A program made the position numbers and the translations under genes. A stretch of 64,000 nt of DNA from Tersicoccus mangrovi (GTDB lineage Bacteria; Actinomycetota; Actinomycetes; Actinomycetales; Micrococcaceae): contig NZ_JBAJMW010000008.1 in NCBI RefSeq assembly GCF_036881825.1, positions 95,385 through 159,384 of the forward strand, written 5' to 3'. Shown here in pieces: positions 27,352-35,458 of the stretch (position 1 is the stretch's first letter; each line of letters starts with the position of its first letter). Below the pieces are notes generated by a model. The model was given only the letters and a program-made list of their open reading frames with translations. It ran no database searches and had not been told where the DNA came from.

Positions 27352-28449
27352 TCACCAGCGGCCGCGCACCGGCGTCCGGGTCTCCGGGTCGGTCGGGGTG
27401 GGCAGCGCCATCTCGGCGCGCACACCGAGCAGGCGCACCTCGCGTCCGGGTTCGATCCGGCCGGCCAGGTCGACGGCCGCGGCGACGACGGCGTCCCGGT
27501 CACGGGTCGCCTCGGGCAGCTTCCCGCCGTAGACCTTCGTGAAGAACGGGGCGTAGCGGACCTTGAGCGTCAGCCGGACGACCGGCCGTTCCTCGGCCTC
27601 GGTGTCCCCGTGGACGGCCTCGGCGAGGACCCGGATCGCGTCGGTGATCTGCTCCGGCGTCGTCAGGTTCTGCTGGTAGGTCGTCTCGCGGCTGTGCCCG
27701 CGGGCGACCCACGGGCTGTCGTCGACGACGCGCGGCCCGTCGCCCCGGCCGAGGCCCCCGTACCAGGGGCCCATCCGCGGGCCGAACTCCGTGACGAGCT
27801 CCTCCTCGGGGGCGGCGGCGAGCTCGGCGACGGTGCGCACCCCGTGGGTGGCCAGCCGGGCCGAGACCTTCGCGCCCACGCCCCACAGCTCCCGGGTGGG
27901 CCGCTCCCCCATCACCGGGAACCAGTTCTCGGCGGTCAGCCGGAAGGTCCCGCGCGGTTTGCCGAAGCCGGTGGCGATCTTGGCGCGCACCTTGGTGTCC
28001 CCGATGCCGACCGAGCAGTGCAGCTCGGTGGCCGCGAGCACCGCCGCCTGGGCCTGCCGGGCCACCGCCTCCGGATCGTCGGTCGTCACCCCGAGGAACG
28101 CCTCGTCCCAGCCGAGGACCTCGACGACGACGCCGGGGAGTTCCCGCAGGGTCGCCATGACGACGGCGGACGCTGCCTCGTAGGCGGCGGCGTCGACGGG
28201 CAGGAACACCGCGTCGGGGATCTTGCGGACGGCGACCTTCATCGGCATCCCGGACCCGACGCCGAACGCCCGGGCCTCGTAGGACGCGGTCGAGACCACG
28301 GCCCGCTCGGTCGGATCGCCGCGGCCGCCCACAACGACGGGCTTGCCGGCCAGCTCGGGGTGGCGCAGCACCTCGACGGCGGCGATGAACTGGTCGAGGT
28401 CGACGTGCAGCACCCACGGCCGGGCGGTGGTGCCGTCGGGGATGGACAT
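27352..28449 (-). CDS. dinB: Y-family DNA polymerase IV (DinB)
   Basis: DinB polymerases copy past damaged template bases at the cost of accuracy. The 365-residue product has the metal-binding HVDLDQFIAAVE (D17, D19), SYEARAFGVGSGMPMK, and the catalytic pair D115-E116 in LGWDEAFLG, where many DinB proteins have SIDEAF. A helix-hairpin-helix thumb (RELWGVGAKVSARLATHGV) and a little-finger domain complete it. It ends without an obvious beta-clamp peptide. Upstream frames extending to 29124 cross another gene and are rejected. The ATG at 28449 has GAGAAT 6 nt upstream, close to the leaderless pattern. Confidence 0.92.
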   Translation of the reverse strand: MSIPDGTTARPWVLHVDLDQFIAAVEVLRHPELAGKPVVVGGRGDPTERAVVSTASYEARAFGVGSGMPMKVAVRKIPDAVFLPVDAAAYEAASAVVMATLRELPGVVVEVLGWDEAFLGVTTDDPEAVARQAQAAVLAATELHCSVGIGDTKVRAKIATGFGKPRGTFRLTAENWFPVMGERPTRELWGVGAKVSARLATHGVRTVAELAAAPEEELVTEFGPRMGPWYGGLGRGDGPRVVDDSPWVARGHSRETTYQQNLTTPEQITDAIRVLAEAVHGDTEAEERPVVRLTLKVRYAPFFTKVYGGKLPEATRDRDAVVAAAVDLAGRIEPGREVRLLGVRAEMALPTPTDPETRTPVRGRW

Positions 28450-28514
28450 GGCTCGATTCTCACCCGGCCCGGCGTCGCCTGTCACGGGCGGTCGGGGCCG
28501 CTCACCTGCGCCAC

Positions 28515-28520
28515 TACACT
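28515..28520 (+). promoter_or_regulatory. -10 hexamer TACACT, leaderless start of the TrmL-like gene
   Basis: TACACT is followed by 7 nt (GGTCGGC) and then GTG, with no ribosome-binding site. Confidence 0.6.
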
Positions 28521-28527
28521 GGTCGGC

Positions 28528-29001
28528 GTGTTCCGCATCCTCTTCGACTCCCCCGAGATCCCCGGCAACACGGGGGCGGCGATCCGGCTGGCGGCACTGA
28601 CCGGCGCGGAACTGCACCTGATCGAGCCGCTCGGCTTCGACCTCGAGGAGAACAAGCTGCGCCGGGCGGGCCTGGACTACCACGACCTCGCCGTCATGAC
28701 CGTCCACCCGGACCGGGAGGCCGCCTGGGCCGCGCTGATGCCGGCGCGGGTGTTCGCGTTCACCGCCGAGGGCACCCGCACGCACAGCGACATCGCCTAC
28801 GAGCCCGGCGATGTCCTGATGTTCGGCCGGGAGTCCGTCGGGTTGAGCGCGGAGGCGAAGGCCGATCCGCACGTCACCGAGCTGGTGCGGATCCCGATGC
28901 TGCCGGGCCGGCGCTCGCTGAATCTGACGAACGCCGCGTCCATCGCGGTGTACGAGGCCTGGCGCCAGCACGACTTCACCGGCGCCGCCTTCACCCGCTG
29001 A
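28528..29001 (+). CDS. trmL: tRNA (cytidine(34)/uridine(34)-2'-O)-methyltransferase, TrmL/SPOUT family
   Basis: TrmL methylates the ribose of the wobble base of tRNA(Leu) isoacceptors. The 157-residue SPOUT protein has the three family motifs: PEIPGNTGAAIRLAA near the N-terminus, VLMFGRESVGLS in the middle, and the knot IPMLPGRRSLNLTNAASIAVYEAWRQ at the C-terminus. The length matches TrmL. The GTG at 28528 has TACACT 7 nt upstream, so it is probably leaderless; the longer frame to 27610 crosses dinB and is rejected. It is the only plus-strand gene between dinB and the etf genes. Confidence 0.9.
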   Translation: MFRILFDSPEIPGNTGAAIRLAALTGAELHLIEPLGFDLEENKLRRAGLDYHDLAVMTVHPDREAAWAALMPARVFAFTAEGTRTHSDIAYEPGDVLMFGRESVGLSAEAKADPHVTELVRIPMLPGRRSLNLTNAASIAVYEAWRQHDFTGAAFTR

Positions 29002-29068
29002 CGCCGTCGGCGATGCCAGCCGGGTGAGGTATCCGGCGACCCGTGACCCGTGTACCCTCCCTCCACGC

Positions 29069-29133
29069 CCCCCGAGAATGCAGGATCCGGGGTCAAGACA
29101 CCCCTGAAACCCCAGACAATGCATTCTCGGGGG
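29069..29133. repeat. 65-bp palindromic element with 14-bp terminal inverted repeats
   Basis: Perfect 14-bp inverted repeats, CCCCCGAGAATGCA at 29069-29082 and TGCATTCTCGGGGG at 29120-29133, bound a 37-bp interior. The interior contains a small GGGGT...ACCCC hairpin. The pairing continues imperfectly outside the arms. It sits between the convergent trmL and etfA genes. It could be a bidirectional terminator or a small dispersed (MITE- or REP-like) element. Confidence 0.65.
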
Positions 29134-29184
29134 CGAGGGAGAGCGACAACGAGCGGCGTCGGAGCGCAGACGCGCACGAAAAGC

Positions 29185-30141
29185 TCAGCTGCGGCGGCGG
29201 CGGATCTCCTCGGTGGCCTGCGGCAGCACGGTGAACAGGTCGCCGACGATGCCGAGGTCCGCGACCTCGAACACGGGGGCATCGCCGTCCTTGTTGATCG
29301 CGATGATCGTCTGCGACGTCTGCATCCCGGCCTTCTGCTGAATGGCGCCGGAGATGCCCGCGGAGATGTAGAGCTGCGGGGAGACGGTCTTGCCGGTCTG
29401 CCCCACCTGCGCGTCGTGCTCGATCCAGCCGGCGTCGGTCGCGGCGCGGGAGGCGCCGATCGCGGCGCCGAGCTCGTCGGCGAGCGCCTCGAGCGGCGCG
29501 AAGTCGCCGTTGGTGCCGCGGCCGCCGGCGACGACGACGCGTGCCTCCGTCAGCTCCGGCCGCGCACTCGCCGGCTTCGGCGAGCGGGCGGTGATCCGTG
29601 CCGCCGGCCCGGCGTCGGGCACCGCGACGGTGCCGGTGGTGACCTCCGTCGACGCGGACGCGGCGAGTGCGACGACGGCGTTCGGCTTGACCGTGATGAT
29701 CGGTGTCCCTTCGGTGACCGCCACCCGGGAGGACCAGGCGCCCGCGAGCACCGACTTCGCGGCGGCCACGCCGTCGTCGGAGGCACTGACCGCGACGGCG
29801 TCGGTGATGACGCCGGAGCCGGTCTTGATGCCCGCGCGCCCCGCGATCTCCTTCTCCTCGAACGTGTTGCCGAGGAGCACGACGTCGGCGCCGACCTGGC
29901 CCATCGCGGCGGCCAGCAGTGCGGCCTTCGGCGCGACGAGCTGGTCCGGCAGCGGCTCGGCCGGCGTCAGCAGGGCGCTCGCCCCGTGCTCGGACAGGCT
30001 GTCCAGGAGGGCGGACTCGATGTCGACGGGCACGAGAGCGGTCACCTCCCCGAGGGAGCGGCCGAGGGTGAGCAGCTCACGTGCGGCCTTGGCCAGCGTG
30101 GTGCCGTGCGGGTCGTCCAGGTAGACGAGGACGGTGCTCAT
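29185..30141 (-). CDS. etfA: electron transfer flavoprotein alpha subunit
   Basis: ETF accepts electrons from acyl-CoA and related dehydrogenases and passes them toward the quinone pool. The 318-residue alpha subunit has the C-terminal FAD-binding domain signature GQTGKTVSPQLYISAGISGAIQ, then AINKDGDAPVFEVADLGIVGDL, and the family ARVVVAGGRG strand. The N-terminal domain begins VLVYLDDPHGTTLAKAARELLTLGR. It lies 73 bp after etfB on the same strand. The pair is also called FixA/FixB in actinobacteria and sits near iscS-mnmA as in mycobacteria. Confidence 0.95.
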   Translation of the reverse strand: MSTVLVYLDDPHGTTLAKAARELLTLGRSLGEVTALVPVDIESALLDSLSEHGASALLTPAEPLPDQLVAPKAALLAAAMGQVGADVVLLGNTFEEKEIAGRAGIKTGSGVITDAVAVSASDDGVAAAKSVLAGAWSSRVAVTEGTPIITVKPNAVVALAASASTEVTTGTVAVPDAGPAARITARSPKPASARPELTEARVVVAGGRGTNGDFAPLEALADELGAAIGASRAATDAGWIEHDAQVGQTGKTVSPQLYISAGISGAIQQKAGMQTSQTIIAINKDGDAPVFEVADLGIVGDLFTVLPQATEEIRRRRS

Positions 30142-30214
30142 GCAGATCTCCTCAACGAGACGCGAGAACGGGTGGCGCGGGGACGCGCGAGCGGACGGGT
30201 CGGGCGGTGGCCGG

Positions 30215-31033
30215 TCAGAGCAGCCGGCGCTCGGCGAGGAAGTCGACGAGCTTGATGCCGGCGTCGCCGTCCTCGTCGGTGATCACCGTGCCGGCGGTGC
30301 GGGCGGGACGCTCGGTGGCCTCGAGGACACGGGTCCACGACCCGGCGGGGCCCACCTCGTCCGCGGAGATCCCGACGTCGGCGAGCGAGAGGGTCGTCAC
30401 GGGCTTCTTCTTCGCCGCCATGATGGCCTTGAAGTTGGGGTAGCGCGGATCGTTGGCCTGGTCGGTGACCGAGACGAGCGCGGGCAGCGGGGCCTCGATG
30501 CTCTCGGCGTCCGTCGCGCCGTTGCGGGTGGCCCGCACCGTTCCGTCGGCCACCTCGAGGCTCGCCGCGAACGTGACCTGCGCCAGCGACAGCCGCTCGG
30601 CGAGCTGGGCCGGCACGAGCGAGGTCTCACCGTCGGTCGACGCCATCCCGCACAGCACGAGGTCCGCTCCCCCGAGGTGCTGACAAGCGGCGGCCAGCGC
30701 CCGGGACGTGGCGGCGGCGTCGGACCCGGCGAGCGCGTCGTCGGTCAGGTGGTACGCCTCGTCAGCGCCGAGCTGCAGCGCCTTGCGGAGCGCGTTCGCC
30801 GCGTCGACCGGGCCCATGGTGAGCGCGGTGATGCTCACGGAGGACGCGTCGGCGCCGTCCGACGCGGCCGCCTCCCGGATGCGGACGGCGGCCTCGAGGG
30901 CGTACTCGTCCAGCTCGGACAGGATGCTGTCGCCGCGCGCGAGCGTATGGCCGTCACCGGTCAGCTGCCGGGGGAACTGGCTGTCCGGCACGTACTTGAC
31001 CAGCACGAGGATTCTCAAGCCCGAGGTCTGCAC
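30215..31033 (-). CDS. etfB: electron transfer flavoprotein beta subunit
   Basis: The beta subunit pairs with EtfA and binds AMP. The 272-residue product begins RILVLVKYVPDSQFPRQL and carries LSELDEYALEAAVRIRE, MGPVDAANALRKALQLGADEAYHLTD, and the signature region LPALVSVTDQANDPRYPNFKAIMAAKKKP near residue 200. The GTG at 31033 has TAGCTT exactly 6 nt upstream with no clear ribosome-binding site, so transcript and coding start probably coincide. It is first in the etfB-etfA unit. Confidence 0.95.
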   Translation of the reverse strand: MQTSGLRILVLVKYVPDSQFPRQLTGDGHTLARGDSILSELDEYALEAAVRIREAAASDGADASSVSITALTMGPVDAANALRKALQLGADEAYHLTDDALAGSDAAATSRALAAACQHLGGADLVLCGMASTDGETSLVPAQLAERLSLAQVTFAASLEVADGTVRATRNGATDAESIEAPLPALVSVTDQANDPRYPNFKAIMAAKKKPVTTLSLADVGISADEVGPAGSWTRVLEATERPARTAGTVITDEDGDAGIKLVDFLAERRLL

Positions 31034-31039
31034 GCCCTC

Positions 31040-31045
31040 AAGCTA
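31040..31045 (-). promoter_or_regulatory. -10 hexamer TAGCTT, leaderless start of etfB
   Basis: TAGCTT, then GAGGGC, then GTG on the minus strand. Confidence 0.6.
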
Positions 31046-31143
31046 ACCACAGGGCTGATCACCGCGGGCAGCGCCGGGCGGCCGGCTCGGGAGAAGCCCG
31101 GCAGAGACTCCCGGCAAGCCGTCGGGCATTCCCCGTCGACGCA

Positions 31144-31177
31144 GCAGCGCCGCCCCCGAGAACGGGGACGGCGCTGC
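31144..31177 (-). terminator. hairpin terminator after the HtrA-type protease gene
   Basis: A 9-bp arm GCAGCGCCG (31144-31152) pairs with 31169-31177. Inside it a CCCC/GGGG stem closes on GAGAAC, with one internal mismatch. It lies about 30 bp after the stop at 31205. Confidence 0.65.
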
Positions 31178-31204
31178 GATGAGGCGAAAACCACGGGACC
31201 GTGG

Positions 31205-32893
31205 CTACTGGAGAGTGGCCTCGCCCAGGGTCACGTTCGCGGTCTGCGCCTTGCCGTTGCGCGTGAACTCGAACTTCACGCTGGCCCCGGCGGCCTGCTC
31301 GCGGACCGCCGCGGTCAGCTCCTGGCTGTCCTGCACCGTCCGGTTGCCGACCTTGGTGACGACGTCGCCCTTCTGCAGGCCGGCCTTCTCGGCCGCGCCG
31401 CCGGAGACGATGCTCTGCAGCTGCGCGCCGTTGGAGAAGGCCGAGCTCGACGAGGACGAGGAACCCGGAGCGTAGGACTGCACGGTCGCGCCGAGCTGGC
31501 CGTGTGTGGCCTTGCCGTTCTTGATGATCTCGTCGGCGACGCGCTTGGCGTTGTCGATCGGGATCGAGAAGCCGACGCCGATGTTGCCCGTGCTGCTGCC
31601 CGACTGGGAGGAGCCGGACGAGGCGATCGCGACGTTGACGCCGATGATCTTGCCGTTCTGGTCGACGAGCGCGCCACCGGAGTTGCCGGGGTTGATCGCC
31701 GCGTCGGTCTGGATGACGTTCAGGTACACGTTGCCCTGGCTCGAGCTCTGCTGGCTCTGCCCGCCACCCGGAGGGGCGAAGTTCCACGGGCTCTGCGACT
31801 GGCCGTTCTGGCTGCCCGAGTCACCGCTGTTGTCCTTCGGCACGGCCGAGGACTGCACGGCGATGGTGCGGTTCAGGGTCGAGACGATGCCGTCGGTGAC
31901 CGTGTTGGCCAGGCCGAGCGGAGAGCCGATGGCGATCGCCGTGTCGCCGACGTTCAGCGACGACGAGCTGCCCATCTCCGCCGGGGTCAGGTTCGGCGCG
32001 CTGACCTTGACGATGGCGAGATCGGACAGCGGGTCGGTGCCGACGACGGATCCGGAGAGGATCCGGCCGTCGTTGAGCTGGACCTGGATGGTCGGCTTCG
32101 ACACCTGGCCGTCGAGGGTGACGACGTGCGTGTTGGTCAGGATGTGCCCGTCGTTGTCGAGGATGATCCCCGACCCCGTGCCGGACGATCCGCCACCGGA
32201 GACCGAGATCGTCGCGACCGACGGAGACGCCTTCTGCGCCGCCGCGCTGATCGCGTTGACGCTCTTCTGGTTGTTCACGATGACGGTGTTCGTGCCACCC
32301 TGCTGCGAGGTGGACGACGTGTCCGCCGTCGACCCGCCGTTGGCCATCGCCGTGACACCCGCGGCAGCACCGCCGCCGACGAGGCCGGCGGCCAGGGTGC
32401 ACGCGATCAGGGTGCCCGCACCGAAGCGCCGACGACGGGACGCCGGACGGGTCGCCGTCGCCGTCGTGCCCGCAGCACCACCCCAGGCCGCGCCGGACCC
32501 GTCGTGCTGACCGTGCTGGTCGTACTGGTCGCCCGCGGGGTACTGACCGTACTGGTCGTTGGAACCGTACTGGCCGTACTGCTGGCCGTACTGGTCGTTC
32601 GAGGAGTACTGGCCGTACTGGCCCTGCCCGTACCGGTCGTCTCCGGTGGTCTGGCCGTACGGGCCGCCGTCGTGCTGGCCCCAGGCCGACTGGTCCTGCT
32701 GCCCGTAACGGTCGTAGCCCTCCTGGCCCAGCGCCGGACGGTCACCGGACTGCTGGCCGTAGGACTGGGTGTCCTCGGGGCGCGGGATCGGCTGAGTGAA
32801 GGACTCACCCGGCTGGTGCGCCGGCCGCGGAGGCGTGCCGTCGCCCGACGACCCGCGAGAAGTCGGCTGATCCGACCCGTGCTGCTCTGTCAT
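31205..32893 (-). CDS. membrane-anchored S1C serine protease with PDZ domain (HtrA/PepD-like)
   Basis: HtrA proteases degrade or refold damaged envelope proteins. The 562-residue product has a cytoplasmic N-terminus of about 150 residues rich in YGQ/DQYGQ repeats and one membrane segment (about 158-184). The trypsin-like domain has catalytic H256 in LTNTHVVTL, D291 in DPLSDLAIV and S405 in NPGNSGGAL. A Gln/Ser-rich insertion lies at 355-388, and a C-terminal PDZ domain at about 460-550 (IVSGGAAEKAGLQKGDVVTKVGNRTV). The ATG at 32893 has AAAGGA 8 nt upstream. It is divergent from the TPM-domain gene, with a 261-bp shared regulatory gap. The repeat-rich N-terminus resembles those of actinobacterial PepD. 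Confidence 0.92.
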   Translation of the reverse strand: MTEQHGSDQPTSRGSSGDGTPPRPAHQPGESFTQPIPRPEDTQSYGQQSGDRPALGQEGYDRYGQQDQSAWGQHDGGPYGQTTGDDRYGQGQYGQYSSNDQYGQQYGQYGSNDQYGQYPAGDQYDQHGQHDGSGAAWGGAAGTTATATRPASRRRRFGAGTLIACTLAAGLVGGGAAAGVTAMANGGSTADTSSTSQQGGTNTVIVNNQKSVNAISAAAQKASPSVATISVSGGGSSGTGSGIILDNDGHILTNTHVVTLDGQVSKPTIQVQLNDGRILSGSVVGTDPLSDLAIVKVSAPNLTPAEMGSSSSLNVGDTAIAIGSPLGLANTVTDGIVSTLNRTIAVQSSAVPKDNSGDSGSQNGQSQSPWNFAPPGGGQSQQSSSQGNVYLNVIQTDAAINPGNSGGALVDQNGKIIGVNVAIASSGSSQSGSSTGNIGVGFSIPIDNAKRVADEIIKNGKATHGQLGATVQSYAPGSSSSSSSAFSNGAQLQSIVSGGAAEKAGLQKGDVVTKVGNRTVQDSQELTAAVREQAAGASVKFEFTRNGKAQTANVTLGEATLQ

Positions 32894-33066
32894 GATGGGT
32901 TCCTTTCTCAACCTGAACCACAACCCTGCTTCACGGACAGTCTGACCTTCAAATCTGTGTTCGACGAGGTCGTTCCCTGAGCAGCGACTGTGAGGCGGCC
33001 GACAACGCATCGCCGGTTTCGCTGCGGGCAGATGCGGTCGCCTTCCACCGGGTTTTGTCGCAACCA

Positions 33067-33072
33067 TAGAAT
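33067..33072 (+). promoter_or_regulatory. candidate -10 TAGAAT for the TPM-pspA unit
   Basis: TAGAAT is the best TANNNT match in the 261-bp gap between the divergent protease and TPM genes. TTCCAC at 33043-33048 lies 18 bp upstream as a weak -35. A leader of about 75 nt would result, ending in GAGGGGAA before the ATG at 33155. Confidence 0.4.
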
Positions 33073-33154
33073 CAAGATGATCCCGGCGGTCCGGTCACGA
33101 GAAGCGTGGCGGTCTGCGCGAGAAGCGCTCCGACCGGGAGACGAGGGGAATTCC

Positions 33155-35314
33155 ATGCGCTCCCGCCACCGACGACCGGTCGCCGTCCTGATCGCCCTTC
33201 TCGCCGCACTCGGCATCTCGGGGGCCCTCCCGGCGACGGCCCACGCCGAGTCGCCCGTGACCTTCAGCTCGAGCCGGCCGGTGATCGACTCGGCCGGCGT
33301 TCTCGGCGGTGACACCGCGAAAGTGGAGCAGGCCGTCAGCGACCTGAGGCAGTCCACCGGCGTCAACCTCTTCGTCGCCTACGTGAAGGACTTCGGCAGC
33401 TCCGACGCCTCGGCCTGGGCCCGGTCGGCCCTGCAGCGCAGCGGTTCGCCCAGCAACTCCGCCGTCCTCGCCGTCGCCACGGACTCCCGCAGCGGCGCCC
33501 TGATCGACTACAACACCGGCTCCGTCAGCGACAGCGAGATCAGCACCGTCAAGAGCGCCGCCGGCTCGCAGGTCCAGTCCGGCAACTGGGCGCAGGCCGC
33601 CCTGACCACCGCCGACGGGCTCCGCAGCGCGGCAGGCAGCGGCAGCGGCACGGTCGACCGCCAGAGCTCCTCGACAGGTGGCACGGGGCTGCTGTCTCCG
33701 CTGCTCGGCGTCGGCCTCGTGGCCGCCGCCGTGATCGGCGGCATCTTCTTCTTCGGCCGGCGGCGCCGCAATCGCGACAAGCAGATCGCCGGCACCTACC
33801 GGCAGGACGGCGCCGGAACCCTCTACGAGAACGAGGGCGGCGCACAGACCCGCCAGCCCGCCGACCCCTTCGCGGGGCTGAGTGTGGACGAGCTGAACAA
33901 GCGGGCCGGTGCGGCGCTCATCGCCGCCGACGACGGGATCCGCACCTCCGAGCAGGAGCTCGCCTTCGCCCAGGCCCAGTACGGGGAGAAGGAGACCGGA
34001 CGGTTCGCCGCCGCGATCGAGGACGCGAAGGCGCACCTGCGCGAGTCCTTCAAGCTGCGGCAGCAGCTCGACGACGACATCCCCGACACGGAGGAGCAGC
34101 AGCGCGCCTGGCTCGGGGAGATCATCAACCGCTCTCAGGACGCCAACCGCGCGCTGGACCAGCAGAAGGGCGACTTCGACGCGCTCCGCGCCCTCGAGCA
34201 GCGGGCGCCCGAGGCCCTCGACCGCGTCTCGCAGGCGGCCCAGCAGGCCGCGGCCCGCGTCGCCGAGCACGAGCAGGCGCTCGGCACGCTGCGCCAGCGG
34301 TACGCCGACTCCGCGCTCGCCACGATCTCCGACAACATCGCGCAGGCCAACGAGCGGCTCGCCTTCGTCACCTCGGCGCGTGAGGCGGCGCAGCGCAACC
34401 TCCAGGACCAGGGCGGCAACCGGTCCGAGTCGGCGCTGGCCATCCGCGCCGCCGAGCAGGCCGTGCAGCAGACCGACCAGCTGCTCGATGCGATCGACCG
34501 GGTCGGCAACGACCTGAACCAGGCCGACGAGCGGCTGCGTCGGGCCATGGGCGACACCGCCCAGGACATCGCGGAGGCGAAGGCGCTCGCCGGCAGCGGC
34601 CAGAACCCCGAACTCGTGGGACAGATCGCCGCGGCGGAGACCGCGGTGGCCGCCGTGGACAACGAGATCCGGTCCGGGCGGCCCGATCCCTTCGACCTGC
34701 TGCGCCGCGTCGAGAGCGCTCACGGCACGCTCGACGCGTCGCTCACCGGCATCCGCGACGCCCAGTCCGAGTCCCGGCGTGCCCGTGACTCGCTGCAGCA
34801 AGCGGTCATGAGCGCCCAGGCGAAGATCTCCGCGGCGTCGGACTTCATCGCGACCCGCCGCGGCGGTGTGGGCAGTGAGGCCCGCACCCGGCTCGCCGAG
34901 GCCCAGCGCAACCTGGACCAGGCCCTGTCCCTGCAGTCCCGTGACCCGCGCTCGGCGCTGACCTACGCGCAGCAGGCCGACAGCCTCGCCGAGCAGGCCA
35001 GCCGCGCCGCCCAGGACGACATCGGCGACTACGCCGGGTGGGGCGGCGGCCGGGGCCGGGGTTACGGCGGTGGCGGCGGCTTCGGTGGAGGGTTCGGCGG
35101 CGGCTTCGGCGGCGCCGTCCTCGGCGGCATCCTCATCGACTCGATCCTGCGCGGCGGCCACGGTGGCGGCTGGGGCGGCGGCGACTCGTGGGGCGGTGGC
35201 GGGGGCTGGGGCGGCGGCGACTCCTGGGGCGGCGGCGGAGGCGGTGACTTCGGCGGCGGTGACTTCGGTGGCGGCGACTTCGGCGGCGGCGACTTCGGCG
35301 GCGGCGACTTCTGA
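33155..35314 (+). CDS. secreted TPM-domain protein with coiled coil and Gly-rich tail
   Basis: The 719-residue product has a signal peptide (about 1-31, ending ATAHAES). The TPM domain at about 40-155 has the pattern SRPVIDSAGVLGGDTAKVEQAVSDLRQSTGVNLFVAYVKDF. A membrane segment lies near 178-203 and is followed by RRRRNR. A long Ala/Gln/Glu-rich coiled coil spans about 240-640. The C-terminal stretch is Gly-rich, with tandem WGGGDS and FGGGD units; the last five GGGDF repeats come from a 15-bp DNA repeat. TPM domains are thought to act in protein quality control or as phosphatases. PspA follows 144 bp downstream, pointing to membrane-stress response. The ATG at 33155 has GAGGGGAA upstream. 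Confidence 0.88.
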   Translation: MRSRHRRPVAVLIALLAALGISGALPATAHAESPVTFSSSRPVIDSAGVLGGDTAKVEQAVSDLRQSTGVNLFVAYVKDFGSSDASAWARSALQRSGSPSNSAVLAVATDSRSGALIDYNTGSVSDSEISTVKSAAGSQVQSGNWAQAALTTADGLRSAAGSGSGTVDRQSSSTGGTGLLSPLLGVGLVAAAVIGGIFFFGRRRRNRDKQIAGTYRQDGAGTLYENEGGAQTRQPADPFAGLSVDELNKRAGAALIAADDGIRTSEQELAFAQAQYGEKETGRFAAAIEDAKAHLRESFKLRQQLDDDIPDTEEQQRAWLGEIINRSQDANRALDQQKGDFDALRALEQRAPEALDRVSQAAQQAAARVAEHEQALGTLRQRYADSALATISDNIAQANERLAFVTSAREAAQRNLQDQGGNRSESALAIRAAEQAVQQTDQLLDAIDRVGNDLNQADERLRRAMGDTAQDIAEAKALAGSGQNPELVGQIAAAETAVAAVDNEIRSGRPDPFDLLRRVESAHGTLDASLTGIRDAQSESRRARDSLQQAVMSAQAKISAASDFIATRRGGVGSEARTRLAEAQRNLDQALSLQSRDPRSALTYAQQADSLAEQASRAAQDDIGDYAGWGGGRGRGYGGGGGFGGGFGGGFGGAVLGGILIDSILRGGHGGGWGGGDSWGGGGGWGGGDSWGGGGGGDFGGGDFGGGDFGGGDFGGGDF

Positions 35315-35458
35315 GCCGGCTCCATCCCGGTCCGGGCCTCCACGCCCCGACCTCGACTTCATCGCCGCGGGCCACCACAATCGAGGTGTCCGACCGGCAC
35401 GCGATCAGCGGCCCGCAGCGATGAGCAGCAACGGTTGACATCCACGAAAGGAAGCAGC

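Noticed and set aside
35236..35312. GGCGGC-rich repeat cluster considered as a CRISPR-like array
   Set aside because: Repeats are contiguous and encode GGGDF in frame; there are no spacers.
33095..35380. 761-codon minus-strand frame antisense to the TPM gene
   Set aside because: The opposite strand encodes a signal peptide, TPM domain and coiled coil. This frame has only low-complexity Ala/Val/Gly sequence.
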